From Sipunculus nudus (lineage: Eukaryota; Annelida; Sipuncula; Golfingiida; Sipunculidae): a stretch of DNA of 64,000 nucleotides. The stretch spans positions 68,292,929 through 68,356,928 of the forward strand of contig CM049312.1 in NCBI GenBank assembly GCA_026874595.1. The letters run 5' to 3'. Positions 33,628-44,633 of the stretch are shown here, one piece after another (the first letter of the stretch is position 1; every line of letters starts with the position of its first letter). The notes beneath the pieces were generated by a model. The model worked only from the letters and a program-made list of their open reading frames with translations, searched no databases and was not told the DNA's origin. A program made the position numbers and the translations under genes.

Positions 33628-34405
33628 TGTTACGGAACCTAATATCAATAGATTACGTATGTGTGATGGACATACATTTGTCAAGGAGATATAAAAAAAT
33701 CAGATTCTGTAACACCAGACAGCGTGAAATGTCTAGGGGAATGCATAAAGAAGTCAGTGTTTTTTGTCAACAAATAACTATAATTTATTCTTAAAACAAC
33801 CCTAACATTACAATACACTAAATCAATACAATTACACAGTATAACACCTGTACAACAACAAATCAATACAATCACACAGTAAAATAAACAAAATGCACAG
33901 TACCTGGATAAAAACCACTGTCACAACGATAAGACCTTTTAAATGTATATGCCGGATGACAAATCCTCTCGGAGAATAACAGTCAAATGTAAAGCTCTTG
34001 TAACAATCCAGAAAGTAAACTTGAGGCAGGAAGCATTAAACTGTATAGAGTAAGTAATAGTAGAATCCCTGAAATTACTTGATAATTGGATAGGCCCCAC
34101 ACGTCTGTGTCCGCTGGAATATTCTCTCACCTCCCTCTGCTTTAAAACACAGCCCCCTTTTTATAACTTCATGCCCCAAGTCGAGAATTTTCCACTTCTC
34201 GAACAGTCTAAAGGTTCTAATATAATACACAGTAAACACGCGTTACAGACATCACCTAGAATAACATCGCTGTGTCTCTACATACCAGGGTCCACATGTG
34301 AGCCCGGCGTGGCGAGAAAGCCCCATGCTAGCATGAAAACGAGAGTTCAACAAGTACGGATTAAACTTACGCCCGTGTCACACAATAAAAAGAGCACCTG
34401 TAACA
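33628..34405 (-). repeat. Full-length 5' LTR of the Gmr1-like element
   Basis: About 778 bases. On the plus strand it opens TGTTACGG and closes CTGTAACA, giving near-perfect terminal inverted repeats with TG..CA ends. The inner end is shared with the truncated LTR at 29281-29461. The outer border rests on the terminal repeat alone. Confidence 0.75.
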
Positions 34406-34485
34406 AATATATATTCGAAATGCAATTAAGATATATTTAAAAAGTTTTATACAGATGATTAAAAGATTATAAATATCTAAAAGAT

Positions 34486-34529
<44 letters not shown>

Positions 34530-35297
34530 ATAGGTGTGTATAGATGTGGGTGTGCGTCTGCGAGTCACACTTGCAAGCCCGAACTCAAGCCAGTCGATTC
34601 CAAGTCTGAGTTCTTGAGTGGGGAATCTAAGTCCACCTGGTTCGAGTCAGAGTCTTTTGACAACCAAGTCCGAGTCCATTTTGTTTGTATAAAAACAAGC
34701 ATGCTCCCGCTGATCCTAGATAGTTAATCATTATATATTTTAAAATTTGCTGAACTTATTAGCAGGGCTACAAAATCATCCAAGTTATAATATATCCCTA
34801 CTGAGCATGATAAAATCTTTCGAGGATTAAACACATATGCTAATACTGTGTAATGTCTGTCTTTTAATATTCCGTATATAGGGTTGTTCATGTCGGTGTG
34901 TTGATAATTCTGTTATGAAATTGGTTAATTATAGGCTACGTCCACGACAAAGTTTGCTTGTCTTTTGGACTCGAACCTGCATGATTTATCTAGTCTGTAT
35001 CTCCGAGTCTGAGTCTTGGATCGTCATTTTTAAGTCCGAGTCCGAGTCCTTGATGACGTAGGCTCTAATCTGACATCACTGACTGAATTCGATCTTGCAG
35101 ATATGAAACTACAGGCCCTTGGTTTAATGGATTATCCATTATTAACTGCCTTTGTGTTCGGGTTTTGCACCCACACATTACTGGATGAAAACGGCGCTAT
35201 TATCAATACAAAATTTCAAATTTTTCTGTGACCGAAAGAGACAATAGTAAGAAATATGAGACTTACATGCGCGCCTTTATCCAATTTATATGCTTTT

Positions 35298-35362
<65 letters not shown>

Positions 35363-35477
35363 TGTCGGGGTGCCAAAGGGAAACAAACCCAAGACCTTAC
35401 GATTGCTCTTTGAACCTACTTTTCTTTGTATTCATATTCCATTCTGTATACAATGAAATAACAAGGCTATTCATACA

Positions 35478-35524
<47 letters not shown>

Positions 35525-35818
35525 TAACAATATTTCAATGAAAATTTTGCTATAAATAGTATTACTTATTGTCATGTCAATGATGTCCATGGCTTATACA
35601 ATTATTAAAAATTCAGGGGGCTAATATCAGCCCGGGCCTCAGTGAACTCGCGATTCGTGTGACATCACTGTGCACAGTGACTCCTCGCCCCGAATAAAAT
35701 CGACAAGCACCACATGGCATGTGGCGTCACTACCTGGAATGAATATTATTTTTATATATTACCTTAAGTAGGAAGGGTCTATATATAAATATCACTCCTG
35801 ATATCCTTGTCCACCGAC
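34406..35818. other. Intron or spacer with AT and CT tracts and a foldback arm
   Basis: AT runs lie at 34489-34521, 35300-35358 and 35505-35524, with a CT run at 35479-35504. Repeated GAGTC/CGAGT words (for example CCAAGTCTGAGTTC, CCGAGTCCGAGTCC) occur at 34590-34680 and 34990-35055. No coding exon is seen. Confidence 0.7.
35358..35478. mobile_element. Diverged arm of the foldback family between (AT)n and (CT)n tracts
   Basis: Read on the minus strand it has GAATAGCCTTGTTATTTCATTG, TATACAGAATGG and ACAAAGAAAAGT, matching the right arm of 17615-17846 at lower identity. Microsatellites border both ends. Confidence 0.5.
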
Positions 35819-36106
35819 CTGCTGCTAGTTCACAGGCATAGGTAACTTCCAGGTGTTTTGATACCGTTCAGCACGGGTCTCCCATTATATGGTTGGACGC
35901 ATTAGCGGAGCAGTGCCTCTCTCCGTCACAAAGCTTCTGGAAATATGTTAGAACGTTTCGTCCGGCACAGAAGCAGTTTGCGGATAGGACAGGATGTCGA
36001 CAAAAATCGAGTCGCTTCCGTCCATTAAAAGCGAAGTTCATTCGGATTTCCCAATCTCGTGGGCACGACAGACGTACTTTTTCATTTTCACAGGTCAAAA
36101 TGTGAT
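35819..36106 (-). pseudogene. SUEL / rhamnose-binding lectin domain exon with in-frame TGA
   Basis: The acceptor is TTCCTCCTTTACAG and the donor is G|GTCGGT; it is phase 1 on both sides. It encodes one SUEL (galactose/rhamnose-binding lectin) domain of about 95 residues: HILTCENEKVRLSC, then Cys pairs, CDGERHCSANASN, GDPC and KHLEVTYAC. The final LEVTYAC strand lies after an in-frame TGA at 35868-35870, at a position where the family has an ordinary residue. The domain would be truncated by about 15 residues. This is either a nonsense allele or pseudogene, a sequence error, or readthrough. Family members are secreted carbohydrate-binding proteins of invertebrate and fish immunity and eggs. 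Confidence 0.85.
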
Positions 36107-36934
36107 CTGTAAAGGAGGAATATAACAAAGGGTTTACCTTAACTTTTGAAACCGAAATACTTTAAAATAAATAAAGTAAAAAGGGAAGAAAATAAACAGG
36201 ATACGATCACCCACCATATCAGATACAGTGTTGACCATTTTGTTAAACACGTTTATCTATTCTACGAAATGTAACCTTCCAAGCGTAAAATGAATGTTGA
36301 TCTTCACAAAAGAAGGTCACCCCTCTGTGCACGGACATTTGTATTCGATGAAAAAAGAAATAATTAAATATGTCCCAGATTTAAGCTTAACCGATCGTCG
36401 GAAAGGACATTTTTATATGTATGAAAAAAAATTACCCTATATTATGTTATATATTTTTATGAGAACAAATAAGTTATTATATAACAACGATATAACGTCG
36501 TTCTCCTTATAAATCCTGTAGACACATCCTGTAGAGGCATTGCATGTTATTGCAACTATTTTTTTATATTTCCCGAAGTTACACGCAGAAAATTCAAACA
36601 TGTGACCACAGTTGTGCCCCTAGCTAGAGTTGATAATACGATATACAGAGTTCACAAACTGTCCAAGCATCATCCAGGCTCAAACTTTATACTAAATGGT
36701 TAAACATACAATTAATTAGTTTAAGTTACAAATAAATCTTTGATAAACTATCAAATGTTCTTCGCAGAAGCTTGCAATATCCAAACCGCCCAAAACGAGA
36801 GGTTCCAGTACCACTAGCGTCTGTTCATTGTCGCAAGAAATATATGCGGGAAGAAAAAGTTGAGATTTCCTTCATTTGAACCTGAATGTCATTTATTCTT
36901 TAATAATGATATGAAAGATTTTTAGAAACATTAC

Positions 36935-37001
36935 CGGTACACTCGCTCGTCTGTAGTGCACTCAAAAGAAGAACCAAAGACAGGACGTTACACTTCTGTA
37001 T
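36935..37001 (-). pseudogene. Signal-peptide-like exon with ATA in place of ATG
   Basis: On the minus strand, reading to a donor ACCG|GTAATG gives a short polar start, the hydrophobic run VLSLVLLLSAL, then QTSECT: a signal-peptide pattern ending in phase 1. That phase fits the SUEL exon 0.8 kb downstream and would give Gly-Asp at the junction. No ATG exists in frame; upstream there is a stop, and ATA stands where Met is expected. The missing start agrees with decay of this gene, but an unseen upstream exon is possible. Confidence 0.45.
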
Positions 37002-37019
37002 GTCTCTCTTGTCCTCAAC

Positions 37020-40000
37020 GTGGTGTCAAAAGAAGCATCTAACAAATATAGTACCTTATTTGCTCTCTGAAGGGTTCTAGGTCTCTAGGCTGAAACCATA
37101 GCAAGCATACATACATTCAGAAATAGCATATTTTTACTTATGACCAGTATACTTTCAATGTTCTGTCTACATCACAATCTTCAATTTTGATTCTTTGCCA
37201 GACAGGATTAAGGGGTCTTATATGTAACAGACATGTATCCTTCTAGGAAAAGTTAATAAGTGTATACTCGTTTACATCTGAAACAACAATAACAACAGGC
37301 AAAGATATGGCTTTTATCATCTTAAAGGTCAATGCTGTAAATCTGAAAGTAAATCTGCACAATGTAATGGGATAATCAATTAAAATAAAATGTTAATATT
37401 TTTACACGTTTTTGAAGCTGTTAACCCTTTATACATTAAGTCATGGGCAGTACAAAGAACTATACCTTATTAATGCCAAAGATTAAGTATTTCTTCAAAT
37501 TTTGTTTTAAAACACAACTGATAAAAGTGCAGAATGTATCTCAGTCTCACATACATTAAAACTGCACGAGAGAGAAGTTTGTGGGAAGACATCATAAATA
37601 CGCTATATTTTATGAAAAAAAGTCACATAAACTCATATTTTATATCAAAATACATTTTATCTGACACTTTTTTAGTATGTAATATCATTTATTCATTAGT
37701 TTTTTCTTACTTAAGTATCGCGGTTGGAACTGGTGAGACTGGAAAGAGGATTTGGAATGTCATTCATTTCAAAATCTCATATTTAAAAAAATTTATATTT
37801 CCAATCTGTTAATTTTGGTAGACTTTTAGTATGTCAGACTACATACCTTACGAAAAAGCCTTTAGCAAACAGAAATACTGTTGCAATTATTTGGACCTTT
37901 TTCACATATTCTACTGGCCTACTTTCCTGCCTAGCCTCTTAAACCCCCACTATGTGTCCATGTTTCCCTATATTTTCCTTATTATTTCACGATAATAGCG
38001 ATTTAAGAGACACAAACACCGATATTCCCTTTCTACAGTTTTTCAATATTAGGACGATAATATGGAGACGTATAGGTGGTACTAAATAATTCATTTCGAT
38101 TTCACCATGCAAAATTATTCAGTTTCATATTCTATGTTTTCTCACAAATAATACACATTTAAATATAAAAAAGGCAACAGAGAAGATACTGCGATCCCTA
38201 CCTGCTAATCTAACTTCGATATGCTTTTGTTTTTCCATTATAGACGGTGTAAGCGCTTTCTATGAGGGAACTATGAAAACCATGTCAAGTGAGCGACAAT
38301 ACAGCGTGCCTCTATTTTATAATGCATAAATCGAGGTATTATTTATATAATCAATAAATTTTAATTGAACGATGACATGTCAGTATCCAATAACCGGGTA
38401 CGATCCGAGTTTGTCAAATAACACAAAGGAATCTATGCAACAGATTAAAAGAACAATGGTTGAGAGTAGAGTAAGATCAGAAATTTTGAGCACTGGTAGC
38501 AAGACCTGAAATCGATCGATGCTGCGATCATGGAAATTGTATAAAAAGTAGAATAATAAATCCATCCTGGACTGTCATAAATAATTACAGTTGGCTATCC
38601 CAAAGTGGCGGATCCTCATATACATTATTTATTTATATGTTAATATAGGTTATACCAATAACTGTAATAAACCGTGTCCACGAAAATGATTCATTAGAAC
38701 TGTTATCCCAATAGGTGTTTGTATGTTTCCCTATAATCTGCCCATGTGCGCGGCGTACCTGCAAATGTCAGCAGTCGAAGTCACTTTTCATGAAAAATAA
38801 ACTTAAAGAAATTAAATCCTAGCAACCAATTTCATGTCAGTATCTCGTTAGTCATTTTTAATATGTAGCTTGCATGTTGCGGTGTTGAGAGTTGTTATTA
38901 AGTCGAAACATGCTATACTGCCAGTCTTTTGATATGATAAACATGTGGGTTATGACACACACGTTGATGCATTTCTCGCGTGATATTGTGTTATATATTA
39001 ATTTTCCCGTTAATATGTTTTCATTGCTTGATTAACAGTTGCAGGTAGTGGAATATATGCAAATATATAAAATAGTATACATATATGTGAATTATTTTAT
39101 AAATATTTGGCATTTTGAAAATTTGCGTTTTGTTTATTACAAATTATGACAATTCATGTTCATGTACATGAGTCGGCAGGTCTTTAATAGGAAGATAACA
39201 TGGAGAGGTTTGGATGCTCAGAGCAAAATTATTGAGAGTCAGACAGACATTTGGAGCAGCCTAAGGCAAGCTTATATGTTTACTTCATTATCGATTCATT
39301 TTGATATACTTGCCCGTGCAGTCAATCGTTATCTAGACATTTAAGAGAATGACGAGCGACTTTGCTTCATGGTCATTGATGTTCATTAACTGGTAATAAC
39401 ATCAGCTAAAAAACAAATGAAATATAGATTATTCAGTATAATTAAACATGACAAAATGTAATATGTGCGCCTGCACTTCTATGTCTGTCCAGTCTGTAGG
39501 GACTACTAGGTATTACGGGAGAAAAGTACATCTAAAAGGTAGCAAGGTCTCCTCCGTTTAGTGTCTACTAAACACATTTGAACGCCATTCTGATGAAAGA
39601 ATACTTAAAAATAATGTTAGAGTAAATATGTTTAGTTTGTCTACGTAATGTAAATCTTATTGCAAGGACCAAACATCTCGTAAGGTAATCAAATAAAAGA
39701 CAAATATTCACTTAGCGAGTGCTTACACGGTACGTCGATATGCCTCGCACAATGTGGATTACTTGTGAGATAAAGATACCCGTAACAGGGGATCTTGTCC
39801 TTGAAATCCAGATACTTAAAGTATTTCATTAACATTTGCTAACGGGTTAGGTATCTTCCTTCTGCTCGTCATAGATGTATGTGTTAACTCGTATTAAACA
39901 TGTTGCGGGAGGCACAGGTTTACCCAGTAATTGTGAATCAGTTCAGCTGTTTTGATACCGGACATTTAATTGCAGGGCAAAAGTTATTTTTTTTTAATGT

Positions 40001-41420
40001 TAACCATCAAATTGATTTTTAAAGTTTCACTTTAAAGTTTTCATTAAATATAGAAAATAAAAATTCTCATTTGGGAACACATGTTTACAATTCATTTGGT
40101 GAAAATAGATCGTTTTGAATTGTTGACAAATATACCCATTGTAAGATAAAATACAAAAGGCACGAAATTGTTTTTAATCACAAGAAACGTCCTGTGTTGT
40201 GAAATAACAATGATTCCAAATACCATACCGTTGAGTGCCAAAACAATCATTCAAGATATTAAAAAGAAAAAGCTGAAACACTGTTGAAACAGACTGTGAT
40301 GAGCAGTTACAAAGGAAATGATCAGCCGACTGACAGATAGTTCGTGATTTTTTATACGGTTAACATTTATTTAATTTAATCAAATAGTTGTACAGGTTAT
40401 CAGCGCAAAAAATCAAAGAAGCACATTAGGCCGAGAATTGCAGGTGGGCCCTTAACATAAAATTGAAGCATAGTCTTGCTTTCGAAGTATATTCGCCAGT
40501 GAAAAAAAAAATTGGTATTCAGGTTTAGAGGGAGATATGAAGTCACAAAAAAGGTCCAATAAGATGACACTAGTCTAGAAATAACATTCATTTACTTCAG
40601 CAAGAACTTTGATTTGCCTGAAGCGTCTCGCGTTTACTCACCAGTACGGTTTGTCGGTATGTCATTACATAGATCAATAAACATTCTAGTGGAGGCATCA
40701 ATCCCAAATCCTCTCATTTCATTTTGACATTGCTATTCTGCCTTTTTATATTTGTTACGTCTTTCTAGTAACCCCGAGTTTAGCTAGAACAAAAGCAGCC
40801 CTTGCCATAAGCATAACCATAACATCACCATGGCCAACAGTTGAAGTAAGTAAAGTCAAGAAACCCCGCACTGGATTAAACCATATATTTGGAAATCTTA
40901 GTTATAGTTATCACAGAACAACACTTTATTCAGTAAGTAAAACATCAGATTGTAGATTATGCATATTTTAACACTGCAAGCATAAAAGGATTACTGTTCA
41001 CAAAGAAAGTTTTTCTAGTAAAGAGTATGCTTAAACATTAGCAGAAACGGCGCTAACAAATGCCTATCCAGGTGAGTCCATTACACCAATAGTCCATAGG
41101 AAGGATTTATTGTAAAACTACATTCACATCCCCAGTTTTTTGACCGATTATTTTTCAGTCATGAAGATCTACCGTTTCATACCCATCAGTGTGACATTGT
41201 ATATTGGATGTATTCCACTTATTTGAATTATACATTTGTTAAACACTCACACCCCATTCGTCAGTACTGTCTACTCTGACCTCGTATTCAGTAAATCTAT
41301 CCGAACGATCTCCGTGAAATAAATCGCACGATTGGCAAATATATTTCCTTAATGATTGTTATATGTTTAAAGAAATAGGCGACGCCATGGTTGAAGAAGA
41401 CTGGGTAGTCCTCAACTTGA
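37020..41420. other. No gene recognised
   Basis: AT-rich spacer with only short, unsupported ORFs on both strands and no repeat family noted. Confidence 0.5.
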
Positions 41421-41424
41421 ACGT

Positions 41425-41583
41425 TCAATATTGCTCGAACCTGAATGCAGCAGGATCCTGGATCTCGCCTACTCGCCAGATTTCACACCTGACCCCACCA
41501 GATGGCGCTCGGGACAATGTGAATCCCGGACATCCAGGAGTCCTAACACATTGTGATGCAAACCTGATGACCTATTCGTGTTT
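41425..41583 (-). pseudogene. Decayed duplicate of the PAN-like exon
   Basis: Minus-strand reading gives FASQCVRTPGCPGFTLSRAP and DPAAFRFEQY before TGA, closely parallel to CGAQCQRLPGCQAFTLTSAP and DAAAFKFQQC at 28699-28937. Both share the CTTGAG/TTTGAG-AAA acceptor border, but about 90 bases after the acceptor are missing here and a TAG lies in frame just before the homologous part. Confidence 0.7.
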
Positions 41584-42510
41584 CTCAAGATTTTTTACCT
41601 TTTCCTGATTTTGACAGTTGCGTTTTTGTCTATACCGCTCGTTCATTTCTGAAAACAGATTAAATGAATGAAATTCCAGATGCGTGTATGTGTTGCGTGT
41701 ATGTGTTGTATAACTGTAGAAAAATGTGTGAGACCTATGTGTGCCCATGAGCTGCGTGAATATGCCTGAATTGGCAGGATTTAGAAGTGGCACGGGTGTT
41801 CTAGTCGATTTTTCCCATGCCATTTTAAGGAATACCTTAGGTTCCATATAATTTTTGCTTGACAATGTTATTTTCCATTTTCCATTTAATCTTGAGAAGA
41901 TATATAAAATCACACAATGTCTTTCCTTCGACTAAGATAAGTGTGCTGCGTTCAAAAGGAAAGACGTCCAGCTTTTCAGGAAATTCTGTACCCAATAATT
42001 TTCATGAAAACGTTTAATGAAAGCCATAACAACCAAGACCATTGAATATTGTGCACAAACCTTTGCGGTTGTTTGATGCGAAGGTTAATTTCGATTTGGG
42101 GTCAGTTCTCAAAGTTTCCATTTCATCACTGACAGTTATCATTTCAAGTTTAGCGATACTGGTTACAGATGGATTTATCGGTTGTGCGTCGGTTCTCCTG
42201 GTTTGTTTTTCTGTGAGAGCAAATTTCCTGAGTGGTATCCTGGGTGAACCGCCCAGGTTCTCTGTAAAAAATAAGTGTAAAAGGTAGTGTCCTTTCAAAT
42301 TATATAATTGTTAGTTTCCTGTCTGAAACATGCATGTCTGTATTTTATGTTAAGGTATGATTATATAATTGGTTAATATTATTCATCTTTTTTTTTAATA
42401 TACAGATGTAAAAAAAATACGCGAGAATTTGTCCAGGGGATATTTTTATTTATATCAAATCTTTAATATCTTTAACAATGTTGTTTCTCAAATGTATTAG
42501 TAACACATAC

Positions 42511-42858
42511 CTTTGCATTGGGCCGGCATTGCAACATCAACTCGCAAGGAATAAGTACGACAAGGAATGTGTTTCTCTTTTCTAAATTTAACTACTGCAC
42601 CCGGAACTAATTGTGATGGTAATGGACTCGCCATTGTCATAACAGGTAACTCGCCGCAGCCTACCCTGCCACTGTAGGGAATGACGCCAACTCCCGGCTG
42701 ATAAAACCCAATGACATCACTATCATACACTGACATGAGCCTGTATTGCTTGACGTGTAGAATTCCGAGGTTTCCTACCGCGTGCATACCCGAGATTATC
42801 CTGAAATGGTACTTTCCCGTAGCGTGTGTAGGCTGCCAAATTTGGAACTGCACCATTC
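42511..42858 (-). CDS. Phase 1-1 exon encoding an unnamed extracellular domain
   Basis: The acceptor is CGCGAAACTAG and the donor is AAAG|GTATGT. 115 uninterrupted codons between symmetric phase-1 borders include VQFQIWQP, GNLGILHVKQYRLMS, DSDVIGFYQPGVGVIPYSG and MPAQCK. The IWxP and DVIGFYxPG...IPY pattern resembles an uncharacterised module of invertebrate secreted proteins that I know only by its general look. Phase symmetry means it can splice in frame to the SUEL exon (35819-36106) or the signal-peptide-like exon at 61194, both phase 1. Which gene owns it is not settled. Confidence 0.6.
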
Positions 42859-42859
42859 C

Positions 42860-44630
42860 TAGTTTCGCGGCAAAATAGCTGAAGCCCCTGACTCGGTTTT
42901 CACCTCCTATTACTTGTTTATCGCGATGAGGTATAGTACTATCTGATTAAAGTATACATCTGTATACCCTCGCTTTTTTAACGTTGGGACGAAATGCGTG
43001 AGGATCTTCTTACCGAATCCTGCAATTGTCAAATACATAATATATATAATTGTGACACTGTATACCATTTAAAAGTTATATCAAGGTAAAATAAAATACG
43101 CTATAACCGAAATTCAAATAGAAAAACTAAATGGAAAAACCTGCTTGGGACAGGAACCATAGAAGGACTGATGTTGTAAGGAGGCAGGTCATCATAAACT
43201 CCATAGCTAGTATAATAACACTTTATTTTACATAAATATCAATTAATGATATTTTCGACATTGATATTAATTGGTATTACATAATTGGGAAATGTAGTTT
43301 TAAAATAGACAGTGGATTTTTGACAGATTATTATTGAATTAACACAACAGATGATACTTGGCAATCCTCTCATATTCCCATGAATAACATAAAAGCCCAT
43401 CAGTTCGATTATACTCGACTCAGTTATAAAAATGATAGTTGTTATGGAGTGAATATACATGTATAAATGAGTTCAAACCAAACCTGGGAGCCGCCGCCGA
43501 AATGCGCCAGCCGCCGCCGGTTATTTCATAAGCAAGCCGCCGCCGATAGTTTTCTTGAGTCGCTGAATTGTGCCAGTCGCCGCCAATTGTTTAACATAAG
43601 CTCGGCCGCCGGTGAAATACTGATAAGCTGATGAAAAAAGGATATTCGCTTGCATACTTCAGCTTTTAAATAATTATTACAGTAACATGTTAACCCGAAC
43701 CCGTCTCCAGCAGATTTCACCGAGATGCATGCATGGCTTCCCAACGCTAATCTATATAATTAATACAGAGTTGTTTTTTTTCTAGACCACGGTTTACCTG
43801 CTTCCTTTCCGATTTGACTCTCCAAATTCGGCAGACGTATCAATGTTGTGCTCTTCTATTACAAGTTTGTTTTATTTTGAGGGATTATGCCCTATTAAGC
43901 TGAATAATTAATAAATATTTCCCCATAAGGTGCCCTTATATCTTTTGTGCTGCAAGATCCTCCAAGCCTGTGACTCTTTTTCAGGAGGCGCCTCGGGGAT
44001 TTTCGCTGGCCTGTTAAGACCGTGGCAAGAGCGCATGTCCTGCCCAAAAGGCATTTCTGTGCAATACGCGGTCACGCGGGTCCACTATAATCCCTAATGA
44101 TCCCCCATATCCATTGTAACGCCTCTAAAGGAATTTTCTCACTCAAAAGGAAATAAAGGTCTTTAATCCAAAGACCACGACCGATTTCAGTGCGAGGGCT
44201 TTTCAGTTTGGTCAACACTGGGCACTGAGTCCAGTGATGTGACCACCGTTTGGCAATTTTTATATGGTTATAAAGTTTTTTTTTCAAAAAAGAAGCCCCA
44301 CAACTTAATTCATTATCATTCGGGTTGGGTGGGGATGGGGTCTTGGGGGGGGGGGGGGGGTTCACATATATCTGTTAAAATCCCTCGTCTGTAAGGACGG
44401 TGAAACATGAAAAAAATTCAGTAGTCAGGGCGTACAGACCTCCACCAGAATCTCCTTTATTATCAGTCATGTGTTCACGTGTATGCGTGTCATGTGTGAA
44501 CACTGTCATGCTTTAGTAACATGAGTTCACCTTGCGAGTGGCAGAACAAATAAATACAAATGGATAGCTTCCACACATGGACAAAGGAATGGTCCTTTAC
44601 CATTATGGTTTATAAGAAAATATATATTGT
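42860..44630. other. No gene recognised; GCC-rich repeat and poly-G
   Basis: At 43487-43620 AGCCGCCGCCG-type triplets recur after the sequence TTCAAACCAAACCTGGGAG. A poly-G run of 16 lies at 44345-44360. There are no supported exons. Confidence 0.55.
43468..43620 (+). repeat. GCCGCC-rich interspersed repeat
   Basis: It begins TTCAAACCAAACCTGGGAGCC and continues with GCCGCCGCC and AGCCGCCGCCG blocks. The reverse complement of 56760-56925 starts with a similar TTTGAACCAGACCTGGGAGCC and continues with GGCTGGCTAGCCGGCT-type words, so both may belong to one family. Confidence 0.45.
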
Positions 44631-44633
44631 GGT

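Larger units (their letters stand above)
29281..34405 (-). mobile_element. Gmr1-like Ty3/gypsy LTR retrotransposon, defective
   Basis: Read on the minus strand the order is 5' LTR, tRNA-Pro-like primer site, Gag with a SCAN-like block and a knuckle remnant, protease, integrase, reverse transcriptase, truncated 3' LTR. Integrase before RT, together with a SCAN-like capsid, is the known hallmark of the Gmr1 lineage, while ordinary Ty3/gypsy elements have RT-RNase H before integrase. Frameshifts and stops occur in Gag and Pol, and RNase H is deleted with most of the 3' LTR. It lies in the intron between the SUEL and PAN-like exons, in the same orientation as those exons. The flanking 5-mers (ATTAT left, AATAT right) agree in four of five positions. 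Confidence 0.88.
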
